Below, piece by piece: positions 22,501-32,919 of a DNA stretch of 64,000 nt (positions are counted from its first letter, which is position 1; each line of letters opens with the position of its first letter). A model generated the notes under the pieces. The model had not been told where the DNA came from. It was given only the letters and a program-made list of their open reading frames with translations, and made no database searches. Origin of the DNA: Zizania palustris (taxonomy: Eukaryota; Streptophyta; Magnoliopsida; Poales; Poaceae); assembly GCA_019279435.1 (NCBI GenBank), contig JAAALK010000080.1:34006778-34070777 (forward strand), written 5' to 3'. Made by a program: the position numbers and the translations under genes.

Positions 22501-22707
22501 AGTGTAGGGAAAAACCCATGTCTCCATTCAAAAACCAAACATATTGATGTGCGCTTTCACTTCTTGCGGGATCAATATGAGAAAGGTGTCATTGACCTTG
22601 TTCATGTTGATACCCATCATCAGTTGGCTGATATTTTCACCAAACCCCTAGATCAGTCTTCTTTTGAGCGTTTACAAGGGGATTTGGGTGTTGTATATCC
22701 TTTTTAG
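19516..22707 (+). CDS. copia pol polyprotein: protease, integrase, RT, RNase H
   Basis: 1063 codons, uninterrupted. Protease WIMDSGCSRHMTG is at the start (about residue 10). The integrase has the zinc region (HRRLGH ... CHPCRHGK) and the core acidic triad in LHLDTVGP, IRSDNGSEF and VVERKNRT. The reverse transcriptase has WVFKNK, KARLVAQGY, FQMDVKSAFLNG, ALYGLKQAPRAWY and the catalytic YVDD. RNase H has STTEAEYVA, HIDVRFH and ends DIFTKPLDQ. The frame is offset by -1 from gag; a programmed shift or an old indel are both possible. The start coordinate is a GTG at the beginning of the open frame and is not a true initiation codon. It supplies all enzymes for retrotransposition and looks catalytically complete. 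Confidence 0.92.
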   Translation: MRDRGLEDVWIMDSGCSRHMTGHRRWFSSLTPPSSKEYITFGNNGQGKVSGIGSIRISDHFSLKNVALVKNLNFNLISVSQLLEDGLEVRFKKGNSSVVDSIGSLICQILPFGKVFRIDFSSSFGPSRCLIAGSSSELWKWHRRLGHLSFDLLVRLSSMDLIRGLPKLKMEKDLVCHPCRHGKMVAASHSPVTQVMTSYPGELLHLDTVGPARVRSVGWKWYALVIVDDFSRFSWVFFLESKDETFHFVHDLILKLKNENNGRMRAIRSDNGSEFKNSQFVSFYSDQGLDHQFSSPYTPPQNDVVERKNRTLVEMARTMLDEHRTPRCFWAEAMNTACYLANRIFLRAYLGKTSYELRFGRQPKVSHLRAFGCKCFVLKKGGHLDKFESRCWDGVFLGYALHSRGFRVWNLESQLLVETCEVSFDESLPSSSPSFELSGEDELGESIFEEDEDTLAADEGGPSTSPAEPTPSETSTNDEGGPLITSSTSIEPPQSSPEVPAADSGEVTSDHQGTRAVQHDHPSELIIGDLTERTLRSSASLAVFAESAFVASFEPRDISHALSDSNWINAMQEELENFVRNRDWTLVEPPPGCNPIGTKWVFKNKQGEDGVVVRNKARLVAQGYCQKEGIDFEETFAHVARLESIRILLAFAVSKGFKLFQMDVKSAFLNGYIEEEVYVRQPPGFENPKFPRHVFKLHKALYGLKQAPRAWYDRLKQFLLGKGFVMGSVDKTQFLLRVASDFLVAQIYVDDIIFGGTTNDFVSKFSEQMHSEFEMSLMGELKYFLGLQIKQTKDGTFIHQGKYTRDMLKKFDFGGELKPQMTPMGTSGGLDKDESGVKVNEREFRGMIGSLLYLTTTRPDIQFAVGLCARFQSSPRASHRQAVKRIFRYLTYAPDLGLYYSASSSLDLFGFSDADFGGCRLDRKSTSGTCQFLGSSLVSWSSRKQSGVALSTTEAEYVAAASCCSQLVWMISTLRDFGLFFPTRVPLFCDSTSAISVGKNPCLHSKTKHIDVRFHFLRDQYEKGVIDLVHVDTHHQLADIFTKPLDQSSFERLQGDLGVVYPF

Positions 22708-24002
22708 GATATTTTGCGTCAGTTTTCTTTCTTCTTTACTCTTTTCTTGAGTCTTTTTGTGTGTGTTCATACCTTGCATATTCACATATCACACTTTAGA
22801 GATGTTTCTGTATATGATTGAACTGATTTACTTATTCTAGCTGGTACATGCTTTTGATTACTTGTCGATGATCATGCTTTGGTTCAGTTCACTTGATATA
22901 TCTGATATCTGTCATATGCATGGCTTTTATACTTTAAACTTGAAAAATGATCACCATTGCTTCCTGTAACTAGCATGTGTAGGCTAAGTGCTTTTTTTAT
23001 CTGTTACATGCCTTGTAGCTAGTTCATCACATAGATGCAGATATGCAACTTGGACATCTGTATGCTTTAAACATGGAAATGTGCTATAAAAATGATGAAA
23101 ATTCAAGAACAATGAAAATTCCATGCCTTTTTGTGCATAACTTGAAAAGATCCAGGTGGGTTTGCTTTGTCGCATTACATTTGTTCTGGACTGCATACCA
23201 TAGCACTTTGGTATGAACTAGGACAGTGTAGTGTATGCCAAGACCAATGTCTTAAGCTTCTGATGGTCCAGATCTGGCCTAGGCTTGACTTGGTCGGTCA
23301 GCATAAGGTTTGACATGCAAATAACCTCTGGCAAAAATGAAAAAGGAAAAAGAAAAAGCTTGAAAATTGAAATGATAACAAGTTTGCTGAAGCACTCTGT
23401 TTTTGGACCATGCTTATCTTGGTAGATATCAGTTAGCTTTTGCATCTCATGTTTTACCTTGCTTGTTTTACTAGAAAATGTGGTGATGCTTTCTGTTTGC
23501 AAAAACTGAAAAATGCATGCTAATGACTTTCTTTAGATATCATCTGTTGCACTGATCATGCCATGTGTCTTAGACAGTATCTCTTTTGCTATACTTGTTA
23601 GATGCTGTAATTGCAGTCAATCATATTTGAGAAGCATGCTTTCTACACTCCGTATGCACTCCAGTTGAATTCACTGCATATTTTGAGGGGGAGTTGCATT
23701 TCAGGGGGAGTCTGTGTCTCTATTGAGTGCTTGATGAGTTCACTTGTCAACAAGGGGGAGAAAATTTGGGATCAGAGTTTAAGGGGGAGTTCTTACTCTG
23801 TTGATATCCTTGTTGTTCTGAAATCGCACTCATTTTGAGCTTTTACGTTTTGGTTAACCATAATGACCGCTTCTTGTTTTTGTTCGGCTTTTGGTCATTA
23901 GGGTTAAATTTTTACCTTATTTTTCTTCTTCTTTGTTTTCTTGTGTTTTGTTTTCGTGTTTCCACATTTGCTCGCAGGTGCTGAAGAGCTGAAGAAGAGG
24001 AG
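22708..24002 (+). other. copia 3' non-coding region, second copy
   Basis: AT-rich 1.3-kb spacer between pol and LTR without a supported ORF. It contains four GGGGGAG tracts between about 23684 and 23790. Multiple polypurine-tract-like repeats upstream of the 3' LTR are a described trait of Sireviruses. The A/G-rich GAAGAAGAGGAG directly before the LTR (23991-24002) is the likely priming tract, which is inference from position. Confidence 0.7.
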
Positions 24003-26008
24003 TGTTGACAATGCACTCATCAAGGAGGAGATTGAGGAGCCATGCTGAATAGCGTGGGCCTCATGGCTCCAGAAGTGATGAGTCATTGTCAATGATAGTC
24101 AAAGAGGACTGAAGAAGAGAAGAGATCTGATGTTTCATGGGCCGCGTGTGACTCAGGTACACGGGCAGCGAGCGACTGTCGGGCAGAGGAGGCTGCGAAG
24201 TCGGGCTGGCCCAATCCGGGTGCATGGGCCAAAAGCAGTAGAAGACCCACTGGGCTGTTGACCAGGATTGACTCAGGTACACGAGCGGTGAGCGATTGCT
24301 GGGCTGAGAGAGCTGCGGAGTCGGGCCGGCCCAATCCGGGTACCTGGTGCAAATTCGGTGGAGGCTTTGTCAGTTTCGGCGCAAAACTGACAACCGTTGA
24401 TCTTGTATCTGCCTGTCCAGAAGAGAAGCCGTAGTCGCTACGAAAACTTAGCTTCCGGATAAGTCATCTGTAACTCTAGGCCCACAGTCAGTCAGTCGTG
24501 TCTGTAAAAATTCCTAAGGGCAGTAGAGTCTTTTCCTTTATTCTTGAGTCTGTAAAAACCCTAAGGGGCTGGTAGAATATTCCTAGTGTTGGGCTGCCTA
24601 TAAATAGGACCCCAATCCCTAGGGTTTGGACTACCCCTTCTAAAATTCACTTCTTAATCCATTGGGTCATTTTGCCTCTCACGTTCTCTCTCCTGTGTGC
24701 GCCGCCAGGCATTGGTTCATCCCTTTTTGCCTTGCATTTACTTTGCTCCTGTGAGATTGAATTCTTTGTTTGTTGTTGAGGCGTGTGCATTGATTCTTCT
24801 GATTCAAGAAGCTTCGGTTTGATGTGCTGGTTGATTTTATTCCTGAGGATGTGTCTCTGTTGCGTGTGTTCTTCATGAGAAGTAGTACTAGTTCTTGCTG
24901 TTGCAAGTAGTACTGCTACTGTAGCCACAGTACTCGCTGCCAGCCTTTTTACCTTCTACCGCACAGCTTTTTGATCGAAGCAGACTGGATTGAATGCCTT
25001 TTTGACTGTTTTCTGGCGAAGCCATCATCTCAGTTTCGAAGCCCCTCAGCTCCGTGAGGCAGGCTTCGAACGTATACCCTCAGAGGCTTCGTTCGAACTT
25101 CGGACTGCATTTTTGTTTTCTATGTGTCTGGCTTCGAAGTATTCTTTAAAACTGTCAGCATCTCTACTTCGAACGTCTGTGCGAAGGTGCTCCGACTTGA
25201 GCCCCTCGAAGTCCACACTTCGACGGGTTTCGAAGTTGTCTTCGGAGCTTGTTCCTCTGATAGACTTCGCTTTATTTTTCTCTGACGCATATCAGCCTTC
25301 GCCTCTCAGTTCGAAGCTCACTCTTTTCGAAGGTAGAGCTTAGGCTTCGAATTTGGTTTTCTGTTGTGTGACAGGCTTCGCTTCTTTGTTCGAAGGTTGT
25401 CTGTTTGTGTGTTGTATTCGAAGTTTTCTATTCAAAGGTTCTTGCTTCGAAGCACTCGGTTCGAAGCTGTGTTCGAAGCCTTGTCTTCGAAGTACATACT
25501 TCGAACCAGGCTCCGACATTGTCATACTTCGCTTCGAAGCATACTTCGCTTCTTGCCACTTCGAACTAGGCTAGACCGTGACACCTTCGGCATCTCAGAC
25601 AGGCTTCGTCACCAACTTCCGAAGCAGGCTTCGACCAGAGAAGCTGTCTCCGTCAATCATCTCCGAAGCAGACCTCGACGGGCGAAGCAGGCTTCGCCAA
25701 GTTCCGAACAGGAGACAAATTTGGACAGTAACTTCTCATTCCACCTTACATGTACTTAGATCATTTCTTTGGGAAGTTTAGGCCTAACTTACTTTTGTTA
25801 TCTACCTAGTTGCACTTCTTTGATAGTACTCTGTTTGACATCAGTTGCTTCTAGGTCAGATACCTTTAGACTTAGGCCTTCTGTTTATTTTCTGCTGCTT
25901 AGTCTTTTGAGGTGCGTTGGGTATTGGGAACAGGCCATTGATTCGAAAGAATTTTTAAGGCGCCCATTCACCCCCCCCCCCCCTCTGGTCGCTACTTTCG
26001 GTCCTACA
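24003..26008 (+). repeat. copia 3' LTR
   Basis: 2006 bp, TGTTGACAATG to GGTCCTACA. TATA box TATAAATA at 24599-24606 in the context GCCTATAAATAGG. I count 18 TTCGAA palindromes between about 25030 and 25570. A long C-run precedes CTCTGGTCGC near the end (about 25971-25984, longer than in the first LTR). Confidence 0.88.
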
Positions 26009-27104
26009 ACCTTCTGCAGGTCCGAATGCAACGGAGACTCGTCATCGAAGGATGCATTATTGGCCTCCTCCGGGACTTGGACAGCTTCGGGAAGGTTGCC
26101 AGCACCACCGTCTTGAGGCCCTTCTGCAGCATGGGTGGAAGCTTGAGAGCGGAGTCGATCGGCGGCATCTTGCCTCCACCTTGCCACTTCCTCCTAAAGT
26201 CGGGCTACCTGAGTAGACTCGTCCTCAGGAAGGTCTTCATCTCCTTCAGAGGGGAGCTCCGGGTCTCAGGAACTGGCGTAGTCGGTTTGGAGCACCGTGG
26301 GAGCAGCTCGATGGCCTTTGGGTGCTTGACGTCCGGTGGCCCCTTCGGGGGTTACCAGGATAATTGAAGGTCCTGCTCCGTTGGTCCGAGGGGACCTTCG
26401 GGGAGGATTCGAGGCTAGGCTCCACTTGGGAGGCATAGCTAATGAAGATGAGGTCCGAAGACCGAGGACTTCAATTGGTTTGGGAAGGCAAGGAAAGGCC
26501 TTCGAACTGCACTAAGAAGCCCCTTACCGAAGGGTGCGCAAAATCCTGAGACTCTGAAGCTCCCTCCGCAAGTGCTCTTCGAAGTACAGTCAACAATAGA
26601 GAACTAGCTTTTAGAACTAGGATCCCCACGGACGATGCCAACTGTTGGCGTAAAAGATTACGCTAATAGGTTCTCTAAGATTAAGAACTAACAAACAGTG
26701 AATTTGTGTTGAGAACTATCTCAAGCCTACGAATTGGATAATAGATTAAGTAGTCCAAAATAGTGTATTGAATAGCTGAGTATTCGATGCCTATTACAGG
26801 GTAAGAAGGAGGGTATTTATAGGCAAAAAATCTAAGGAAAATACCTATTTACCCCTCAATTACAATCGACATAGTGGAAACTATTCGGTACCCCGAATAG
26901 GGTTAAAATAGTAAAATCTATCCGGAGAAGGAAGATAAGGCAAACATCTTATCAATCTTGTTGTTTTCCACCGAAGCTTCATAGCCTACGGAGGGTACCT
27001 TCGAGTCCTCGAGTTGAAGCATCCTCCGGCATAGAAACTTCGTCACCTCCGGAAATGAACTCAAGCTTTGATGCTAGTAAGCCATCTTGACTGTTGTTCT
27101 AAAG
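26009..27104 (-). mobile_element. Ty3/gypsy fragment, minus strand: gag start, primer site, LTR 3' part
   Basis: On the minus strand an LTR enters from the N gap, has TATAAATA at about 26813-26820, ends ACGCCAACA at 26643, and is followed by a primer-site-like TTGGCATCGTCCGTGGGG and a leader. A gag-like frame with heptad-type residues then runs (EEVARWRQDAADRLRSQAS, about 26020-26340) until the copia LTR cuts it at 26008. Only this end is visible; the subfamily differs from the Tat element elsewhere in the window. Confidence 0.7.
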
Positions 27105-28104
27105 NNNNNNNNNNNNNNNNNNNNNNNNNNNNNNNNNNNNNNNNNNNNNNNNNNNNNNNNNNNNNNNNNNNNNNNNNNNNNNNNNNNNNNNNNNNNNNNN
27201 NNNNNNNNNNNNNNNNNNNNNNNNNNNNNNNNNNNNNNNNNNNNNNNNNNNNNNNNNNNNNNNNNNNNNNNNNNNNNNNNNNNNNNNNNNNNNNNNNNNN
27301 NNNNNNNNNNNNNNNNNNNNNNNNNNNNNNNNNNNNNNNNNNNNNNNNNNNNNNNNNNNNNNNNNNNNNNNNNNNNNNNNNNNNNNNNNNNNNNNNNNNN
27401 NNNNNNNNNNNNNNNNNNNNNNNNNNNNNNNNNNNNNNNNNNNNNNNNNNNNNNNNNNNNNNNNNNNNNNNNNNNNNNNNNNNNNNNNNNNNNNNNNNNN
27501 NNNNNNNNNNNNNNNNNNNNNNNNNNNNNNNNNNNNNNNNNNNNNNNNNNNNNNNNNNNNNNNNNNNNNNNNNNNNNNNNNNNNNNNNNNNNNNNNNNNN
27601 NNNNNNNNNNNNNNNNNNNNNNNNNNNNNNNNNNNNNNNNNNNNNNNNNNNNNNNNNNNNNNNNNNNNNNNNNNNNNNNNNNNNNNNNNNNNNNNNNNNN
27701 NNNNNNNNNNNNNNNNNNNNNNNNNNNNNNNNNNNNNNNNNNNNNNNNNNNNNNNNNNNNNNNNNNNNNNNNNNNNNNNNNNNNNNNNNNNNNNNNNNNN
27801 NNNNNNNNNNNNNNNNNNNNNNNNNNNNNNNNNNNNNNNNNNNNNNNNNNNNNNNNNNNNNNNNNNNNNNNNNNNNNNNNNNNNNNNNNNNNNNNNNNNN
27901 NNNNNNNNNNNNNNNNNNNNNNNNNNNNNNNNNNNNNNNNNNNNNNNNNNNNNNNNNNNNNNNNNNNNNNNNNNNNNNNNNNNNNNNNNNNNNNNNNNNN
28001 NNNNNNNNNNNNNNNNNNNNNNNNNNNNNNNNNNNNNNNNNNNNNNNNNNNNNNNNNNNNNNNNNNNNNNNNNNNNNNNNNNNNNNNNNNNNNNNNNNNN
28101 NNNN
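27105..28104. other. Assembly gap, 1000 N
   Basis: Exactly 1000 N. It hides the rest of the minus-strand gypsy LTR and the boundary to the following block. Frames drawn across it are meaningless. Confidence 0.98.
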
Positions 28105-28166
28105 CATGAGCTATTAACCCAACATTATTCGTTGTCTTAATTGAACAGTTGAAATAGGGAGGAACT

Positions 28167-29320
28167 TGTTGATAGCAAAAAATGACATTAATTGTTAGAA
28201 TTGTCAAAATATAAAAATTGGTATTTTTGGCCGAAAATATGCCAAGTCCTGACACAGGCCGGTCTGACCAGGTTTAATCTGAATCCGAGTCAGATTAGTG
28301 ATTTTGGGGTATTTTATCCCTAATTAGTTTTTAACGACTTGGACTCGAATCTAACTCAGATTAGACCCCAAGCATGTCATGTCCAACCTCTATAAATAGA
28401 GGCAAGGCCGATTCAAGGGCTCTCCCCTCCCCAAAAAAACCCTAATAGATCCAATATATTATATACCTTGAATCACATTTACATTCCATCTACTTTCCTT
28501 GCCCTAGGTTTAGCTTAGCACGTACATCCTTGCTGGTTTGCGCTATAAGCCTCCCATCCGCCGCATAGTAATCACGGTAAGTCTTTGTTGATTCGCTTGT
28601 GAATCATCCGTTTCATTCACGTAACGGATTTCTATTGTTTTAATGGTTTTTACCGGTAATTCGGTCTCTTGGCCGAATTTCCTTTGGTTTCTTGGTGTTT
28701 TTTTGTAGTGTTTTATCCCTCCCATCTTCGCCAAGAACTCTTGTTACAATTTGTCCATGGCGAGACAGTCATCGGAGACTCTGAGCATTCTGATTTGGCA
28801 TTGTCGGTCTGACCGACGTGTGCCGGATTCGTCATTAGCCGTGCCGAAAACGTGAGGCGACAACTCCCCGCCACTTTGGTCTGACCAACGCGTCCCTATC
28901 GGTCTGACCGGTGTGTGCTGGATCCATCACCCCCGTGCCGACAAGCGTGAATTAGCCACCATCATCCTGTTCGATCTGACTGACGGTGGGCGTTCGGTCT
29001 GACCGAGCCATGCCAGCATTCAACGGTCTGACCGACCCTTCTAGGCCGGTCTGACCGATCCTGTTTTGTCAGGTTTAAATCGACTGCTTGCCCGGTTTAG
29101 TTTAATTCATCCTTACACTTTGGTTAATTGGATAATATTTTATATTATTTAATTGTCTGGTGACTCCGTTATTTCCCTTGTCACTATCTAGGGTCATCAG
29201 AACACGACATCGGCGTTGTGTTACGCTTAGGGATTTACCTCTAAGTATCCACACACTTTTGGATCGTCAGATCGACGTCAATGCACTTGGCTCTTTAACT
29301 GTTAGGTTTTAGTGTCAACA
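28167..29320 (+). mobile_element. Solo LTR related to the Tat-type gypsy element
   Basis: It begins TGTTGATAGCAAAAAATGAC and ends AGTGTCAACA, the same termini as the LTRs at 40405 and 49484, with TATAAATA at 28391-28398. There is no internal region on either side. Flanks GAACT (28162-28166) and AAACT (29321-29325) match at 4 of 5 bases, consistent with an ageing target duplication. The interior differs from the 40-kb LTRs and holds about eight GGTCTGACCG-type units, so it is a related but separate subfamily. Confidence 0.8.
28255..29060 (+). repeat. Dispersed GGTCTGACCGA units within solo LTR
   Basis: At least eight copies or near-copies of the almost palindromic motif CCGGTCTGACCG, most clustered at 28803-29060 with spacings of 20-60 bp and some variants such as GATCTGACTGA. 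No other LTR in the window carries them. Confidence 0.75.
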
Positions 29321-30170
29321 AAACTATGAACAAAAATTATATTGTTAACAAACTAAACAGTCGAACCTTACAAGGCAATGTGTGTATACACATCTCATGT
29401 TACCAAAATTTTGCTAGCAAACCAAATGCAACATTTTTGACCTAAAAAATTTTGGGAAATTATTGGAATTACCAATAAGGTCAAGATTCAAACTAGTCCT
29501 TTAATATATTGATAGACCTAAGGGCTTATATGCCGATGATTTTGCGTGGAACTTCTTCGAGAGATATCTAATATGACCCTCTATCTTGGTTTCACGATTT
29601 TTGAGTCTAAAATGTCTCTTTAGTAAAATTATTATCTAGGTCTCTATTTTTTAGAAATCATTAAAATCCTCATCCATCATCCTACAAAATAGCTATCATT
29701 CCCTATCTATTTTAGTCCTATGGATGATATAAGAGAAAGAAAAAATAGAGAGGGGAGATATATGATAATTATGGTCTATCCATCAGTAATAAAATAATAA
29801 AATATAGGAAATATGGTATTAAAGAGAATGCATTTTATTGGAAATGCTTCATATATGATAATATTATAAGGGGTTTTAAGTATCTCTTGATGATGCTCTA
29901 AGGAGAAATTTTGATGCTTTAAGTAGTAAATATTACACCACCACAAATAGGATAGAGAAATAAAACAAAGGCACCAACTAAAATGTTGAAAAATCAAGTG
30001 TTTGTGTAATGAATTATTACACAACAAGTTCAATAAGGCTTGAAGGGCTTAAGATTCAATCTAAGTATTTAAGTCCGAGTGTAGACATCTGGATGGAGTA
30101 ATATTGCATGCTCAGAAGTATTTGTATTTCAGCTAGTTGAAATAGTTCATCCACACCGATCCGAGACTAG
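29321..30170. other. AT-rich spacer, nothing recognised
   Basis: AT-rich throughout, without a supported gene, RNA or clear terminal repeats. Short antisense ORFs here are composition artefacts. Confidence 0.6.
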
Positions 30171-30464
30171 CTCACCGATGAGGCCGAAGCATCACTGGAG
30201 ACCAACATTGTCAAGGTCACTTTAGCAGAGTTTGGGGCCATATTTCAGCCTGCCTTATGCCCTTCGCTCTCGCCCTTCCTCAAAGGTAAGCTTCTTTTAT
30301 ACCCAACCCTCCAAAATGCTTATTCAAAGTGTTCCCGTCTACAATTTATAAGTATTTTATTATTTCTAGACTTCATCACCATCAATGACGCACAACATCA
30401 AGGTGGTGATGACGAGGTTGTGGACGAAAATGTGGAGGATAACTCTGACGAAGAACAACCCTAG
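30171..30464 (+). pseudogene. Two-exon gene fragment of unknown family
   Basis: Open frame from 30171 to 30285, a consensus donor CAAAG/GTAAG, an 84-bp intron ending TTTCTAG, then 30370-30464 to a TAG stop. The phase is kept across the junction (..SPFLK-D-FITINDAQH..). The joined product is about 70 residues: a hydrophobic part FGAIFQPALCPSLSPFL, then an acidic tail DDEVVDENVEDNSDEEQP. A stop (30168-30170) sits just upstream and no ATG is in frame, so the 5' part is missing. I do not recognise the family. It could be a host gene fragment or the tail of a transposon gene. Confidence 0.35.
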
Positions 30465-30926
30465 AAATGAACCCTCGGATAATGGGTCTGAGGAAGTATA
30501 AGACAAAGGACATAACGATGGTATCCCTGTCCAATCAGCTCTTCAAGATGTCCCTCTGTATGCCGGGGATACAGAAAGCCCGAGGATTCTATTTCTTCAT
30601 GTGTTCGTTCCCTCCAAAAAGATCAACCAGCAACAACAGTTGCATAGCATCATTATAAGGATCTGTAGTCTGCAACTAAAGGAGTTTTGGCTCGGGTGCG
30701 TAGTACTTTCACTTAGGCTTTGTTTGGGAGGCCCAATCCTGGTGGGGATTTTGGCCCAAACCCGGGGGAAATTTTGGCCTAGGTTTTTTATTCCCGTCAG
30801 CCCGCAATGGCCATTTGGATGATGAGTGGGCCAAAATTTCCACGGGCCACATTAACCCTAACCCAGTCTATCCCCGGGGAGAGAAAAAAACACATCCAGA
30901 TTCGTGGCTAGCTTTCCCCAGTTTGC

Positions 30927-31115
30927 GGCGGCCGGGAGTCCCTCGCGCGGCCAGTGGCCGCCTCCCCGCTGCTGGTGTCCTGCCTCCCTCTCGCACGGCC
31001 AGGAGCCACTCGCGCAGCTGGGGCGCGGCCGCCGGGAGGCCCTCGCGCACACGCGGCTGGGGAGCGGCCGGGAGTCCCTCGCGCTCACGCGGCCGAGGCG
31101 CGGCCGGGAGTCCGC
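30927..31115 (+). repeat. GC-rich tandem repeat in PIF/Harbinger 5' region
   Basis: Four to five imperfect units of about 36 bp built on GCGGCCGGGAGTCCCTCGCG. Composition is far from that of the AT-rich remainder of the element. Several frames are open through it by composition. It could be captured host sequence or a transposon leader. Confidence 0.65.
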
Positions 31116-31491
31116 CCTTGTACTCGCTCGCCCGGGAGGCCCCTTGTGCTGTCTACATCTTCAAAATTCTTGTGGTAAAGTATATTGTCCACTGGGCTCA
31201 TGAAACTTGTTATCTCCCTATTCTCTTCATGCACGAATGAGATGGTACCTGCATGCTTGCATTTAGCTCCTTTCCAACCAAACAAAATGGAGACGAGAGT
31301 TACTCATTTTCATTTATTTAGGTAAACAAACAAATAAGTTAGATCAGACACTGTTTACTCATGTACACTTTTTTTGTATGCAACTTTTCTCTATGGTATC
31401 TATAGTATTTTAGAATGTTCTCTACATCAGATATTTATGTGTTCTAGTTATTATGGAATATTAATTTTGTCCTTTTTGTAAATATTAGATA

Positions 31492-32785
31492 ATGGGTTCT
31501 AGAAATAACATTACGGAATATAGGAAGAAGAAAATTAAAAAATTCATGCAAATGGAAGAAGAAGACGATGAATTCTTTTTCGTAATTATTCCTAGCATAC
31601 TTGAATGGATCAATGATGAAAAAAGGCTAGTCCATACTTCAGCATACACCGATGCTAAAAAGATGAAGGAAATTCTTGAAGGGCATGAGAGTTGGTGTAG
31701 GAGTGAGTTTCGAATGGAGCGGAGATATTTAAGACAATATAAAATTATCTTAGATGAGAGGGTCTCTTGCGTGACACACGTGGAGTTACTATTGAGGAGC
31801 AATTGGGAATGTTTATGTTTATGATCTCGCATAATGCTAGCAATGGAAGATTGCAAAAAGCATTTCAACATAGTGGTGAAACAATCCATATGCACATAAA
31901 GGCTGTTTTTGATATAATACCTACTCTCACACACAAATTCGTGAAGCTTCCTAGTTCCAACCAAACTCACCTGAAGATTGTATCCGACTCTCGCTTTTGG
32001 CCATTTTTTAAGGTGAGCTATACATACTAGATGAATCAATTTTCTAAACATTTTCTTTGTCTTAGATTTCTTTTGGTTACGTGCAGAATTGCATTGGTGC
32101 AATTGATGGAACACATATTCCCATCACAATTGCTGAAGAGAAAGCTCCCCCATATAGAAATAGGAAAGGCACACTATCCCAAAATGTCATGTTAGTTTGT
32201 GACTTCAATTTGAACTTCACATACATCTCTTGTGGATGGGAAGGGTGGGCATCAGATGCCGGGGTTCTTAGATCAGCTATTACTAAGGGTTTTCATGTGC
32301 CAGAAGGCAAATTCTATCTTGTGGATGGAGGATATGCTAATACACCATCATTCCTTGCACCATATTGTGGAGTTCGATACCACATAGGTGAATTCAGGAC
32401 ACGACGTCCATCTAGAAGAGTCCACTGTGCAGATCATAGGGAGCTATTCAACCATCTCCATGCTATTCTAAGGAACCATATTGAGAGGGCTATTGGAGTT
32501 CTGAAGAAACAGTTTCAAATTCTCAAAGTAGGCACACATCATCCTATAGAATCTCAAATGAAAATTCCAGCAGCAACAGCCTTATTCCACAACATAATTA
32601 GAACCCTAAATGGAGACGAGAGTTGGTTGGATCACCAACCTACTTATATCCAACCAACTAATTACATTGACCTGCCAGAGGGAGATGACAACCATCAAAA
32701 TGATGACAATCTACAATGCAATGATGGAAATGTACTGCGAGATCAAATTGCAATGCAAATGTGGGAACAATACACTCAAAATTGA
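31492..32785 (+). pseudogene. PIF/Harbinger transposase (DDE_Tnp_4), frameshifted
   Basis: Exon 1 starts at ATG 31492 and ends at 32012; intron 32013-32086 (GTGAGC...TGCAG); exon 2 runs 32087 to the stop at 32785. The joined frame gives FFK-NCIGAIDGTHIPI. Likely catalytic residues: first D in IGAIDGTH, second D in WASDAGVLRSAI, E in HIERAIGVLKKQF. The DGGYANTPSFLAPYCGVRYH motif is well kept. A frame change is needed between about 31735 and 31770 to continue into LLRDTRGVTIEEQLGMF, so the N-terminal third is broken by one indel. The enzyme would excise and insert the element in the nucleus together with the Myb-like partner. Confidence 0.85.
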
Positions 32786-32919
32786 GCATGACAAGTTGTA
32801 TAAATAAACTACATATAGTATTAGTAGTATTTAGGTAAACACTAGATTTTTCATGTATGTTTTTCAGATCCCATAGATTATATGTTCATGACCATTTGTA
32901 TGTTGTTCATAGTGTAGCA

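Larger units (their letters stand above)
12825..26008 (+). mobile_element. Ty1/copia (Sirevirus-like) tandem array: partial interior, LTR, interior, LTR
   Basis: Sequence at 12825-16697 repeats at 22116-26008 with a period of 9291 bp. The visible order is the pol 3' end, 3' non-coding region and LTR of one copy, then, sharing that LTR, the primer site, gag, pol, 3' non-coding region and a second LTR. The long gag with two zinc knuckles and coiled coil, the large 3' non-coding region and the repeated GGGGGAG tracts point to the Sirevirus (SIRE/Maximus) lineage. A tandem with a shared LTR is the classic product of unequal LTR recombination. No target duplication can be tested because the left end is in the gap. 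Confidence 0.85.

Noticed and set aside
27061..28255. Long ORFs across the second N run
   Set aside because: Same artefact as above.
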